Source of the DNA: Hyphomicrobiales bacterium | Lineage (GTDB): Bacteria; Pseudomonadota; Alphaproteobacteria; Rhizobiales; Rhizobiaceae | Direction of reading: 5' to 3' | Length of the DNA stretch: 64,000 nucleotides | Assembly: GCA_900468805.1 (NCBI GenBank) | Contig: UEIF01000001.1 | Location: 1-64,000, forward strand | Part shown: one piece after another, positions 9,723 through 19,141 of the stretch | Numbering within the stretch: position 1 is the first letter of the stretch | How the letters are laid out: each line of letters begins with the position of its first letter | Position numbers and translations under genes: made by a program | Notes under the pieces: generated by a model | What the model saw: only the letters and a program-made list of their open reading frames with translations | What the model was told of the DNA's origin: nothing | Databases searched by the model: none

Positions 9723-10414
9723 CGATCACCATTGCGCTTCCCTCCAAGGGCCGCATGAAGGATGACGCCTCTGATATCTTCGAGCGCGCCGGCTTGAAAA
9801 TCTATGCCGTCGGCAATGACCGCTCCTATCGCGGCCGCGTCGAAGGCTGGGACGATGTGGAAATTGCTTTCCTATCGGCTTCTGAAATCTCCCGTGAGCT
9901 CGGCAACGGCTCGATCGATTTCGGCGTTACCGGCGAAGATCTCGTGCGCGAGGGGCTGGCCGAGGCGGACAAGCGGGTCGAATTCTGCGCCCGGCTAGGC
10001 TTTGGCCATGCCGATGTCGTTGTCGCCGTGCCCGAGATCTGGCTGGATGTGGATACCATGGCGGACCTCGTTGATGTCGCCGCCGATTTCCGTGCCCGCC
10101 ATGGCCGCCGCCTGGCGATTGCCACGAAATACTGGCGCCTGACACAACAGTTCTTCTCCAGCCAGCATGGTATCCAACTCTATCGCATCGTCGAGAGCCT
10201 GGGCGCCACGGAAGGCGCTCCGGCTTCCGGCTCGGCCGATATCATCGTCGATATCACATCGACCGGTTCGACGTTGCGTGCCAATCACCTCAAGGTGCTG
10301 TCCGATGGTGTAATCCTGCGCTCGGAAGCCTGCCTGGTGCGCGCCCGCAAGGATGCACATGCCGATACACCGACGGTAGCAGCGATCGCCGAAGCCGTCC
10401 GCTCGGTTCTCTGA
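9719..10414 (+). CDS. hisG: ATP phosphoribosyltransferase catalytic subunit, short form
   Basis: 231 aa, the length of the short HisG class that lacks the C-terminal regulatory domain and depends on HisZ. It joins ATP and PRPP to start histidine synthesis. Visible motifs: [11 protein letters not shown] at the N-terminus, [12 protein letters not shown] near 65-76, and the PRPP-binding stretch [18 protein letters not shown] near 172-189. Overlaps hisZ by 4 nt. Followed by a hairpin terminator at 10489. Confidence 0.96.
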   Translation: MTITIALPSKGRMKDDASDIFERAGLKIYAVGNDRSYRGRVEGWDDVEIAFLSASEISRELGNGSIDFGVTGEDLVREGLAEADKRVEFCARLGFGHADVVVAVPEIWLDVDTMADLVDVAADFRARHGRRLAIATKYWRLTQQFFSSQHGIQLYRIVESLGATEGAPASGSADIIVDITSTGSTLRANHLKVLSDGVILRSEACLVRARKDAHADTPTVAAIAEAVRSVL

Positions 10415-10429
10415 CTTCTGAAGCTTGTC

Positions 10430-10453
10430 GCGCAAAACTGTGCAGCGGTTGCG
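10430..10453. repeat. Partial copy (core only) of the dispersed intergenic repeat, copy E
   Basis: GCGCAAAACTGTGCAGCGG then TTGCG matches the inner part of the repeat found at 3036 (GCAAAACTGTGCAACGG...TTGCG). The outer CAATTCC and GGAATTG arms are missing. Like the other copies it lies after a plus-strand gene and before a minus-strand gene. Confidence 0.5.
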
Positions 10454-10488
10454 ATAACGATATGCGCGAAGCCAAGACCTGAAAATGG

Positions 10489-10518
10489 AAAACCCGCCGT
10501 CATTCGGCGGCGGGTTTT
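10489..10518. terminator. Bidirectional hairpin terminator
   Basis: An 11-bp perfect stem (10489-10499 AAAACCCGCCG with 10508-10518 CGGCGGGTTTT) around an 8-nt loop, with A-run and T-run forming the outer stem ends. It serves hisG from the left and the DoxX gene from the right. Confidence 0.88.
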
Positions 10519-10541
10519 GCATGTCTGGGAGGATATCGAAT

Positions 10542-10991
10542 TTAGCGGGCAGCGGCTGCCTGCAGGCCGCGGCGGGCGTCGAGCGAATAAGCGCCTGCGC
10601 CATTGGTGGCGAGCATGATGTAGGCGCCGGCGAGCGTAACGTTCTTCAGGAAGTTCACGAAATTCAGGCCGTTGATCCAGCCGTTCGCAGCAGCCGGGAA
10701 GTCAGGAACGTTGACGGTCGGCAGGTGGAAGACGATGCCGGTGAACACGCAGAAGGCAGCAATCAGCCAGCCCGTGTAGCGGACCTGATAGCCGATGAGC
10801 ACGGAAATGCCCATGACGAGTTCGAAGAGGCCTGCGAGATAGGTCAGCGCGGTGGAAGCCGGAAGGCCGGCGCCGGCGATCATGCCTGCAGTGCCGGCAG
10901 GATCGGTTACCTTGCCGAAGCCGGCAAAGATGAACATGAAGGACAAAAGAATGCGGGCGAGAAGGATGAGGACGTTGTTCGTATTCGACAT
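10542..10991 (-). CDS. DoxX family membrane protein
   Basis: 149 aa. Four predicted membrane helices: about residues 6-26, 47-67, 72-92 and 112-130. The family start LLARILLSFMFIFAGFGKVTDP and the pattern GLPAS...LAGLFELVMGISVLIGYQVR are typical of DoxX/SURF4-like inner membrane proteins. Some members are linked to thiol or oxidative stress, but the activity is unsettled. The start at 10991 has GGAG 8 nt upstream. Longer upstream reading is not supported by composition. Divergent from the glutathione transferase gene, about 200 bp apart. Confidence 0.88.
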   Translation of the reverse strand: MSNTNNVLILLARILLSFMFIFAGFGKVTDPAGTAGMIAGAGLPASTALTYLAGLFELVMGISVLIGYQVRYTGWLIAAFCVFTGIVFHLPTVNVPDFPAAANGWINGLNFVNFLKNVTLAGAYIMLATNGAGAYSLDARRGLQAAAAR

Positions 10992-11195
10992 GGACGTTTC
11001 TCCGTTGAATGGCTCTTGAGGTCTTGATGCCCCGGCACCGTGTTGGGACCTCGGATGCCCTGTATTTCGCCTTTTTCTAGCGTCAGGGAAAGATAAACAG
11101 TAGCGGACAGTTTGTTCACTAATACGAAACGATCGAGCGGCTTGCCTTGTATGGCGACCCTCTTCTATGGTCGCCTCCTCACTATGGAGAACTCG

Positions 11196-11906
11196 ATGGC
11201 AGATCTTTCCGCATTTCCGATCACCAGCCGCTGGCCGGCCGAAAACCCTGACATTATCCAGCTTTACTCTCTTCAGACGCCGAACGGCGTGAAGATTTCC
11301 GTGGCGCTGGAGGAGCTCGGTCTGCCCTATGAGCCCCATTACGTTTCCTTCGCGACCACCGATCAGAAGACGGCGGAATTCGTCTCGCTGAACCCGAACG
11401 GCCGCATCCCTTCAATCATCGATCCCAACGGCCCCGAGGGAAAGCCGATCGGCCTTTTCGAATCCGGTGCCATCCTGCTCTATCTGGCAGAGAAGACCGG
11501 CAAGCTCATCCCGGCCGATGCTGCGGGCCGCTATGAAACCATCCAGTGGGTCTTTTTCCAGATGGCTGGTATCGGCCCGATGTTCGGCCAGTTTGGCCAT
11601 TTCTACAAATTCGCAGCCGATAAGGTCGCCAACAATTCCTATCCGGTGGAGCGTTATCGCGATGAAGCCAAGCGCCTGCTGGGCGTTCTGGAAAGCCGGC
11701 TGCAGGGCCGCCAGTGGATCATGGGCGACGAGTACACTATCGCCGATATCACCACCTTCCCGTGGATCCGCGGCGCCGACATCTTCTATGGCGGTCGCGA
11801 GGTGCTGGAATATGCGAAATTCCCCGCCGTCATGGACTGGCTGCAGCGCTGCATCGCCCGGCCGGCAAGCGAGAAGGGGCTCAATATCCCGGTCAAGCCA
11901 GCTTGA
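11196..11906 (+). CDS. Glutathione S-transferase (YghU/YfcG-like)
   Basis: 236 aa. The thioredoxin-like N-terminal domain (about residues 22-105: IQLYSLQTPNGVKISVALEELG; cis-Pro in GRIPSII; ESGAILLYLAEKTGKL) and the all-helical C-terminal domain (WVFFQMAGIGPMFGQFGHF; DEYTIADITTFPWI) match the bacterial nu-class. These enzymes bind two glutathiones and act as disulfide reductases or peroxidases. The ATG at 11196 is preferred because GGAGA sits 5 nt upstream, inside an alternative ATG at 11184. Single gene with a strong terminator behind it. Confidence 0.93.
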   Translation: MADLSAFPITSRWPAENPDIIQLYSLQTPNGVKISVALEELGLPYEPHYVSFATTDQKTAEFVSLNPNGRIPSIIDPNGPEGKPIGLFESGAILLYLAEKTGKLIPADAAGRYETIQWVFFQMAGIGPMFGQFGHFYKFAADKVANNSYPVERYRDEAKRLLGVLESRLQGRQWIMGDEYTIADITTFPWIRGADIFYGGREVLEYAKFPAVMDWLQRCIARPASEKGLNIPVKPA

Positions 11907-11923
11907 TTTTTGGATTGAAACAG

Positions 11924-11953
11924 AAAAGGCCGGTCGCAGGACCGGCCTTTTTC
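11924..11953. terminator. Hairpin terminator between convergent genes
   Basis: An 11-bp stem (11924-11934 AAAAGGCCGGT with 11941-11951) and a 6-nt loop followed by TTCTT. Ends the glutathione transferase transcript and, through the A-run on the left, likely also the minus-strand PAS-like gene. Confidence 0.88.
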
Positions 11954-11972
11954 TTGAGGGCTTGCAGCCAGA

Positions 11973-12419
11973 TTACTGCCTGCTGGTGATCTGGCTGGCG
12001 CCTTCCAGCTTGAAGCGCGGGAAGACGAAGACGCCGACCATGCTGCCGCTGTATTTTTCTTCCAGCCCATTGGATTCGCCCATGCAGAAGAGCGGCTGGC
12101 GGAAGCCGTTCGGCATGATGATGGTTGTCGAAAAACAGAAGGATGAGGAAAGCGTCGCCGCCTGTTCGAAGAGCTGCAGAACGTGGTTGCGGTCCTTGGC
12201 GTCGTAGCAGCGCACCAGGCTCAACAGGCCGCATTCCTGCATCGAGAGGCCGTGCAGCATCGCGCTCCATTCTCCGAGTCTGATCACACCAGTCGAAAAG
12301 TCTGCGATCCAGCTTTCGGAGACGGAAAGTTGCGCCAGCATTTCGTGATTATGGTTGGTGTAATCCAGCGAGCCCGGCATCAAGGGTGCGGCAGCATTGG
12401 CTTTGGCGATTTTAAACAA
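11973..12419 (-). CDS. Stand-alone PAS-like domain protein, function unknown
   Basis: 148 aa from a TTG at 12419 (GGGGA 5 nt upstream); an ATG at 12380 or a GTG at 12485 are alternatives. Not assigned to a named family. The segment SESWIADFSTGVIRLGEW, then DRNHVLQLFEQAA and FCFSTTIIMPNGFRQPLFCMGESN reads like one PAS fold (helix, strand pair, NGFRQP hairpin, final strand). No output domain is attached, so it would have to act on a partner. The upstream 700 bp has no other gene. No signal peptide. Confidence 0.6.
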   Translation of the reverse strand: MFKIAKANAAAPLMPGSLDYTNHNHEMLAQLSVSESWIADFSTGVIRLGEWSAMLHGLSMQECGLLSLVRCYDAKDRNHVLQLFEQAATLSSSFCFSTTIIMPNGFRQPLFCMGESNGLEEKYSGSMVGVFVFPRFKLEGASQITSRQ

Positions 12420-12485
12420 GGCGTTCCCCAGTTCGGGTGCAGCTGGACAGCCGCACACTCGGCAAACACAAAGAGACAGGATCAC

Positions 12486-13017
12486 TTGGCGCCAGACCTC
12501 ATGTCTGTGCCTGCCACCTTACGGAACCTACCCGGCAGCGCCTCGGAGGGTCGCCGCCCGACTATGTCCTGCAAGATTTACTTTCATATGTTAGCGGAGA
12601 CCTTCGAAGCCCGAATGTTCACGCATGGCCGTTGGCGCGGTCCGGTCTCGTCTGCGGCGAGATTTGCTCCGGGCGAACGTCAATTGCAGCGCGGATTTAT
12701 AGGAGCTTCTGCGCAAACGGCAACGCCTTTTTCCGGGGCGTTAGGCTGACGTTATGATCAGGATTTTGAGCGGATTTGCGCGTTATCCGATTAGTCGGGT
12801 GACGAAAAGTCTCATTTATGCGTTGTGGAAACGGTTCCACGCATACCATAGCATGCAATTCTCATAATTTAGGCTGCTGGGAGACAGAATTTCCCGGGCC
12901 GAAAAAATACGTGGCCCGCAAGTTTCGCGAAAGCCTCGCACGAAAACCGGGCTTTCCGAACGGTTGATTGAACGTTTAAGCATCCTGTTAAATAAAATAT
13001 TTTCGAATCGCCTGAAT
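12486..13017. other. Long gene-free region upstream of the PAS-like gene
   Basis: About 530 bp with no convincing gene in any frame. The left half is GC-rich and the right half turns AT-rich (GTTAAATAAAATATTTTCG near 12990). The 16-bp near-palindrome GTGGAAACGGTTCCAC is at 12825-12840. It probably holds the promoter of the PAS-like gene, which reads leftward, but I could not pick out a reliable -35/-10 pair. Confidence 0.5.
12825..12840. promoter_or_regulatory. LacI/GalR-type operator-like palindrome
   Basis: GTGGAA-ACGG-TTCCAC, with 6-bp arms around a 4-nt centre; the inner part fits the general LacI-family operator shape TGNAANCGNNNNCA. No LacI-type regulator is encoded in the window, and the distance to the nearest gene start (about 400 bp) is large, so the role is open. 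Confidence 0.35.
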
Positions 13018-13047
13018 AAAGAAAAGGGCGGCCCGAAGACCGCCCTT
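13018..13047 (-). terminator. groEL transcript terminator
   Basis: Read on the minus strand: AAGGGCGG, an 8-nt loop, CCGCCCTT, then TTCTTTATT. Stem positions are 13040-13047 and 13024-13031. It lies about 150 bp beyond the groEL stop. Confidence 0.82.
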
Positions 13048-13088
13048 CCTGTTCCGGAAACCGGAATGGATGTCAGTGATGGCTTTCG

Positions 13089-13113
13089 CCTATCACATCA
13101 TGTCCATACCGCC
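13089..13113 (-). repeat. 25-bp exact copy of the groEL 3' end
   Basis: Positions 13089-13113 are identical to 13190-13214, which encode the last residues of GroEL (GGMDMM), its stop codon and 4 nt beyond. The copies are 101 bp apart. Between them is a perfect 10-bp inverted repeat (13115-13124 with 13130-13139). The outer copy has no reading frame and looks like a leftover of a duplication or of recombination between groEL paralogues. Confidence 0.85.
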
Positions 13114-13193
13114 TGTTCAGCGCGCTTGACGCGCTGAACCACTTTGGATGATGGGCGGCTTTACGGACGATGCTGTGAAAGGCCGTTGGCCTA

Positions 13194-14855
<1,662 letters not shown>

Positions 14856-14887
14856 TCAGCGATTACAGGTGAAAGACATCCGGCTGA

Positions 14888-15184
14888 TTAGCCGATGATG
14901 CCCATGATGTCGGCTTCCTTCATGATGAGAAGGTCTTCGCCGTCGATCTTGACTTCGGTGCCCGACCACTTGCCGAACAGAATGCGGTCGCCGGCCTTGA
15001 CGTCCAGCGGAACGACCTTGCCGGATTCGTCACGAGCGCCGGAGCCGACAGCGACGATTTCGCCTTCCTGCGGCTTTTCCTTGGCGGTGTCCGGGATGAT
15101 GATGCCACCCTTGGTCTTGGCTTCGGATTCAACGCGGCGAACGACGACGCGATCGTGAAGCGGGCGGAAATTGGTGCTTGCCAT
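14888..15184 (-). CDS. groES: Co-chaperonin GroES (10 kDa)
   Basis: 98 aa, full length. GroES caps the GroEL ring. Recognisable segments are [14 protein letters not shown] at the N-terminus, the mobile loop [18 protein letters not shown] (about residues 24-41), and the roof and end [22 protein letters not shown]. First gene of the operon, with the CIRCE operator 57-84 nt upstream of the start codon. Confidence 0.98.
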   Translation of the reverse strand: MASTNFRPLHDRVVVRRVESEAKTKGGIIIPDTAKEKPQEGEIVAVGSGARDESGKVVPLDVKAGDRILFGKWSGTEVKIDGEDLLIMKEADIMGIIG

Positions 15185-15241
15185 TGTCTAATCCCTCGAT
15201 CAAATGACATTCGCGGACCGGGGTGGCCCACAATGGAGATG

Positions 15242-15268
15242 TTAGCACTCAACTCCTGTGAGTGCTAG
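15242..15268. promoter_or_regulatory. CIRCE operator (HrcA binding site)
   Basis: TTAGCACTC (15242-15250), 9-nt spacer, GAGTGCTAG (15260-15268). This is the CIRCE inverted repeat with a single mismatch in the last base of the second arm. It lies between the groES start and its promoter, where HrcA repressor binding blocks transcription until heat shock. Confidence 0.96.
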
Positions 15269-15274
15269 CGCCGT

Positions 15275-15305
15275 GCATTTAGGGATGGCTCCAGAAGGAG
15301 TCAAG
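15275..15305 (-). promoter_or_regulatory. groES-groEL promoter
   Basis: On the minus strand CTTGACT (15299-15305) forms a -35 element; 17 nt after its TTGACT hexamer a -10 like TAAATG (15275-15280) follows, immediately before CIRCE. The CTTGA together with CCCTAAAT also fits an alphaproteobacterial heat-shock sigma (RpoH) promoter. Which sigma factor is used cannot be settled by reading. Confidence 0.65.
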
Positions 15306-15594
15306 AAGAGCCCTCACGGATTTTTGTGCCGGAATTGTGGAGATGGCGGGATTTGTCCGACGTCGTTACCGAGCCGCGGCCGGTCCATCTTTCTCACAGC
15401 CCTGGTCGGGATGGTGCGCGCTTGGTCCTACGGTGCTCGCCATCCTCCGTCACGCTGTTCCGCTCCAAGGTTAGATGGTGAAGAGCCTTGGCTTCTGTGG
15501 CTCGCGGCGTTCTTCGCTTGACGTAGAAATGCCTTGCCATCGAAGCCCGCCTTTGCAATGTCACCGGTGACCGAAAGCGAAGCAGGAAAGCGGA
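15306..15594. other. Intergenic region between groES promoter and the HAD-IIA gene
   Basis: About 290 bp between divergent transcripts. I see no gene or strong repeat. It should contain the promoter for the plus-strand HAD-IIA/ribF pair, but no confident hexamers stand out. Confidence 0.5.
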
Positions 15595-16443
15595 ATGGCA
15601 AAGCGGATTGCGAACTTCTCCGAGATCACCGATCGATACGATGTGGTGCTCTGTGATGTCTGGGGCGTCGTCCATAACGGCGTCGATCCGTTTCCGAAGG
15701 CGGGCGAGGCGCTGGAGGCAGCCCGTGCGGCCGGCCTGACCGTCGTTCTCATCACTAATTCCCCGCGCGTCTCCTGGCAGGTCGTCGAGCAGCTGCGCCA
15801 GATCGGCGTGCCCGACAGCGCCTATGACCGCATCGTCACCTCGGGCGATGTCACGCGTACGCTGATTGCCGAAGGTCCGCGCAAGGTCTTCCTGCTCGGC
15901 CCCGAGCGCGACAGCCCGCTCCTTGAAGGCCTCGATATCGAGCGCGCCGCTGCCGGCGAAGCCACCTCCGTTGTCTGCACCGGCTTTTTCGACGACGAGA
16001 CGCAGACGCCCGAGGACTACACGGACATGCTGCTGGACTTCAAAGCCCGCAACGTGCCGATGATCTGCGCCAATCCCGATCTCGTCGTCGAGCGCGGTCA
16101 CCGGATCATTCCCTGCGCCGGTGCCATGGCCGCCTATTATGAACAACTCGGCGGTTCCACCCGCATTGCCGGAAAACCGCACCGGCCGATCTATGAGGCG
16201 ACGCTTGTCGCAGCCCGCGAGGTCCGCGGCGATTTCCCCATCGATCGCGTTCTGGCGATCGGCGACGGCATGCCGACGGATGTTCGCGGCGCCTTGAATT
16301 ATGGGCTCGACCTTCTCTACATCAGCGGTGGTATCCACGCGAAGGAATATACGTTGAACGGCGAAACCGACGAGGCGATCCTCAACGCCTATCTCCAACG
16401 GGAAAAAGCCGCACCCAAGTGGTGGATGCCGCGCCTCGCATAA
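15595..16443 (+). CDS. HAD-IIA superfamily hydrolase (TIGR01459 type)
   Basis: 282 aa. NagD-like phosphatase fold: motif I DVVLCDVWGVVHNG (about residues 15-28), motif II LITNSPR (52-58), a large C2 cap, then Lys in IAGKPHRPIYE and motif IV LAIGDGMPTDVRGA. The alphaproteobacterial subgroup is described only as HAD-superfamily hydrolase; substrate unknown. It ends 14 nt before the ribF start, so the two are likely one transcript. Being beside ribF, it could dephosphorylate a flavin-pathway intermediate, which is conjecture. Confidence 0.88.
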   Translation: MAKRIANFSEITDRYDVVLCDVWGVVHNGVDPFPKAGEALEAARAAGLTVVLITNSPRVSWQVVEQLRQIGVPDSAYDRIVTSGDVTRTLIAEGPRKVFLLGPERDSPLLEGLDIERAAAGEATSVVCTGFFDDETQTPEDYTDMLLDFKARNVPMICANPDLVVERGHRIIPCAGAMAAYYEQLGGSTRIAGKPHRPIYEATLVAAREVRGDFPIDRVLAIGDGMPTDVRGALNYGLDLLYISGGIHAKEYTLNGETDEAILNAYLQREKAAPKWWMPRLA

Positions 16444-16457
16444 GAGAAAACAAGCCG

Positions 16458-17441
16458 ATGACCGTTTTCCACCGCAATGAAACCCGCGATCCGCTGCCCG
16501 AGCATCTGAAGGGCGGTGTCATCGCCATCGGCAATTTCGATGGCGTTCATCGCGGCCATCAATCGGTGCTGAACCGGGCGCTCGATATTGCCAGCGCGCG
16601 AGGGGTGCCGGCTCTCGTGCTGACCTTCGAGCCGCATCCGCGCACCGTCTTCAAGCCGGATGCGCCGGTCTTCCGGCTGACACCCGCGCCACTCAAGGCC
16701 CGCATCCTGGAAGAGTTGGGCTTCAACGCGGTCATCGAATATCCTTTCGACTATGAATTTTCCCAGCGCTCGGCGGAAGAGTTCATCCATTCCATCCTGA
16801 AGGACTGGCTCGGCGCGTCCGAGGTGGTGACCGGCTTCGATTTCCATTTCGGCCGCGGCCGCGAGGGTGGGCCTGCCTTTCTGATGGACGCCGGCAACAG
16901 ATATGGCTTCGGCGTCACTCTGATCGATGCATTTCGCGACGAGAATACCGACGTCGTCTCCTCGAGTCATATTCGTGCGCTGCTGAAGGAAGGCGATGTC
17001 TCCTCGGTCGCCGCCATGCTCGGCTATCGCTATACCGTGCAGTCGAAGGTCATTGACGGCGAGAAGCTCGGCCGTCAACTTGGCTTTCCGACCGCCAACA
17101 TGCGGCTGCCGCCAGAGGCGGAGCTTGCAGCAGGCATCTATGCCGTCCGCTTCCGCCTCGAAAACGGCAAGCTCAATGATGCGGTGGCGAGCTATGGCCG
17201 CCGCCCAACGGTGACGGAAAACGGCGCGCCGCTGCTCGAAACCTATCTCTTCGATTTCAGCGGCGATCTCTACGGCCAGACCTGTTCGGTCTCCTTCTTC
17301 GGCCATCTGCGTCCCGAACTGAAGTTCGACGGGCTTGATCCGCTCGTCGCGCAGATCAAGCGCGACGAGGAGGAGGCGAAGGCGCTTCTGTCAGGCGTCC
17401 GACCGCTCGGCGAGCTGGATCGGAAGCTCTGTTTCGACTGA
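16458..17441 (+). CDS. ribF: Bifunctional riboflavin kinase / FAD synthetase
   Basis: 327 aa. Makes FMN from riboflavin and then FAD. The N-terminal adenylyltransferase domain has GNFDGVHRGHQ (about residues 23-33) and a later SSSHIRALLKEGDV (about 167-180). The C-terminal kinase domain has GRQLGFPTANM (about 209-219) and the ETYLFDF-GDLYG segment. The ATG at 16458 begins the conserved N-terminus. The stop codon overlaps the first bases of a dispersed repeat copy at 17440. Confidence 0.96.
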   Translation: MTVFHRNETRDPLPEHLKGGVIAIGNFDGVHRGHQSVLNRALDIASARGVPALVLTFEPHPRTVFKPDAPVFRLTPAPLKARILEELGFNAVIEYPFDYEFSQRSAEEFIHSILKDWLGASEVVTGFDFHFGRGREGGPAFLMDAGNRYGFGVTLIDAFRDENTDVVSSSHIRALLKEGDVSSVAAMLGYRYTVQSKVIDGEKLGRQLGFPTANMRLPPEAELAAGIYAVRFRLENGKLNDAVASYGRRPTVTENGAPLLETYLFDFSGDLYGQTCSVSFFGHLRPELKFDGLDPLVAQIKRDEEEAKALLSGVRPLGELDRKLCFD

Positions 17442-17494
17442 GCAATTCCAGCAAGTGCATAGCGGTTTTGCGTCCGGAATTGCGTAATAACAAG
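17440..17494. repeat. Dispersed palindromic intergenic repeat, copy B
   Basis: GAGCAATTCCAGCAAGTGCA, then AGCGGTTTTGCGTCCGGAAT, then TGCGTAATAACAA. It starts within the ribF stop codon and fills the gap to the convergent MFS gene. Arms CAATTCC and GGAATTG are complementary. Confidence 0.8.
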
Positions 17495-17501
17495 GTCATG
17501 C

Positions 17502-18716
17502 TCAGGCCGTGCCGAGCGCTGGCTGCGCCTTCTGGCGCGGGAGTGGTGGAAAGGCGAGTGCAATGCCTGCCGCACCGAGCCCGACCAACGCGGAGCCGAT
17601 GAAGAGCCACGAGTAGTTGGCATAGCTATCGTAGATCCAGCCGCCGATCAGCGGTCCGAAGGCCATGCCGATGCTGGATAGCATCGTCGCCGCCCCGAAC
17701 ACCGTGCCGATGATGCGCGGGCCGAAATATTCACGTGCAAGCACCGCATAGAGCGGCATCACCCCGCCATAGGCGCTGCCGAAGATCACGGCGAGTGCAT
17801 AGAACTCCCCGAGCTTGCTGACGGCAAGATAGGTGGCAAGGGCTGCCGCTTGCACCAGCAAGCCCGCGATGATGACCGGCTTCACGCCGATCCGGTCCGC
17901 CAGCGTGCCGTAGACCAGGCGACCGCCGAGACCGGCCAGGCCCTCGACGCTATAGATGCTGACGGCAGCCATAGGAGCTACGCCACAGAGTGTCGCGTAG
18001 CTCACCATATGGAAGATCGGCCCGGAATGGGCAGCACAGCAGGCAAAGAAGGTAAGCCCGAGAACGATGAACTGCGGCGAGCGGAAAACCTTCCACAGAT
18101 TTGGTGTTCCGCCATCGGCTGACACGATGGCCTCATGCGTATCCTGGGGCGGCGAGGGCCGGCGGCGCACAAGCAGGGCCGCAGGGATCATCAGGATCAA
18201 CGCACCGATGCCGATGATCATCATCGCCGGTCGCCATTCATAGGCGGTAATGAGCCAGCGCGCGAAGGGCGAAATCGTCATCGGTGCAACACCCATGCCC
18301 GCTGAAACCAGCGATACGGCAAGGCCGCGGTTTTCGTCGAACCATTCTGTCGTGGCGGCGATCATCGGCGCGAAGAAGGCGCTGGCTGAGAGGCCGACGA
18401 GGACGCCATAAGTCAGTTGGAACTGCAGAAGCGTTTCCGCGCGGCTCGCCAGGATTAGCGCCAGCCCGAGGATGACGGAGCCGATCAGCACCACCGGCCG
18501 CGGTCCGTAACGGTCGCTGGCTGCACCCCAGAAGAAGCCGCCGACACCCATGACGATGAAATTCAGCGTCATGGCGCTGGCAATGCCGGCATGCGACCAG
18601 CCTGTGGCATCGGCGATCGGCTGCTGGAAGATGGCGAGAGAAAACATGGCGCCGAGCGCCACGCATGTCATCAGTGCGCCGGCCGCGACGATAACCCAAC
18701 GATAGGAACTGCTCAT
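17502..18716 (-). CDS. MFS transporter (OFA/MCT-like)
   Basis: 404 aa with 12 likely membrane helices in two halves. Cytoplasmic loop 2-3 signature ASDRYGPRPVVLIG (about residues 64-77) and its second-half equivalent YGTLADRIGVKPVIIAG mark the major facilitator superfamily. Overall it resembles oxalate/formate antiporter or monocarboxylate carriers. The substrate is unknown. Ends close to copy B of the intergenic repeat and is convergent with ribF. It has its own upstream region of about 425 bp shared with ileS. Confidence 0.88.
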   Translation of the reverse strand: MSSSYRWVIVAAGALMTCVALGAMFSLAIFQQPIADATGWSHAGIASAMTLNFIVMGVGGFFWGAASDRYGPRPVVLIGSVILGLALILASRAETLLQFQLTYGVLVGLSASAFFAPMIAATTEWFDENRGLAVSLVSAGMGVAPMTISPFARWLITAYEWRPAMMIIGIGALILMIPAALLVRRRPSPPQDTHEAIVSADGGTPNLWKVFRSPQFIVLGLTFFACCAAHSGPIFHMVSYATLCGVAPMAAVSIYSVEGLAGLGGRLVYGTLADRIGVKPVIIAGLLVQAAALATYLAVSKLGEFYALAVIFGSAYGGVMPLYAVLAREYFGPRIIGTVFGAATMLSSIGMAFGPLIGGWIYDSYANYSWLFIGSALVGLGAAGIALAFPPLPRQKAQPALGTA

Positions 18717-19141
18717 ATCCTCATCACTCCTTGCGGGCGGGTTTGATCGGCATGATGAATTTTCGCTGCCCGTGAGTCAAAGACGTTCGGACAAAGGGGA
18801 ATTCGACAGGGGTTTTGGATTTTTTGCATTGGGAGTAGCAAAACCGTAGCCATGGATGCCTACCGTTCGTTTTTTGATGCGGAAGGCATTCGGGTTGCGG
18901 CTTTTCACGAGGTTGCGGGTCCGAAATCCCTCTTCCTTTTCCGCTGAAAAGCGCTTATGAACCGGCCCGATGAGTAAATTCCGGCTGGCGCATTCGATAC
19001 GAATTATCGGCCCGGTCTTCCGCGCGCGCTGAGCGGCCGGAAGGTCCGGGTTTTCGGCGCTTGGATTGAGCAAGCGCTTTCCGTCACCACAGATTTCATA
19101 TCCGCGAGCCCTTGTCGGGCCGCCAGAAGCGATTGTTACAC
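18717..19141. other. Intergenic region between divergent MFS gene and ileS
   Basis: About 425 bp. A frame of 98 codons on the minus strand (18777-19073) has atypical composition and no ribosome site, so I do not call it. A perfect 7-bp stem-loop (19057-19063 GCGCTTG with 19071-19077 CAAGCGC) followed by TTT lies 65 nt before ileS and could be a leader hairpin. Promoters for both genes must be here, but I could not define them. Confidence 0.5.

Noticed and set aside
12750..13017. TTAA-N8-TTAA near 12976-12991 as a CtrA box
   Set aside because: Spacer is 8 rather than 7 nt and no gene starts within a suitable distance.
18777..19073. 98-codon frame between the MFS gene and ileS
   Set aside because: Composition is unlike the neighbours, there is no ribosome site, and it fills a divergent promoter region.
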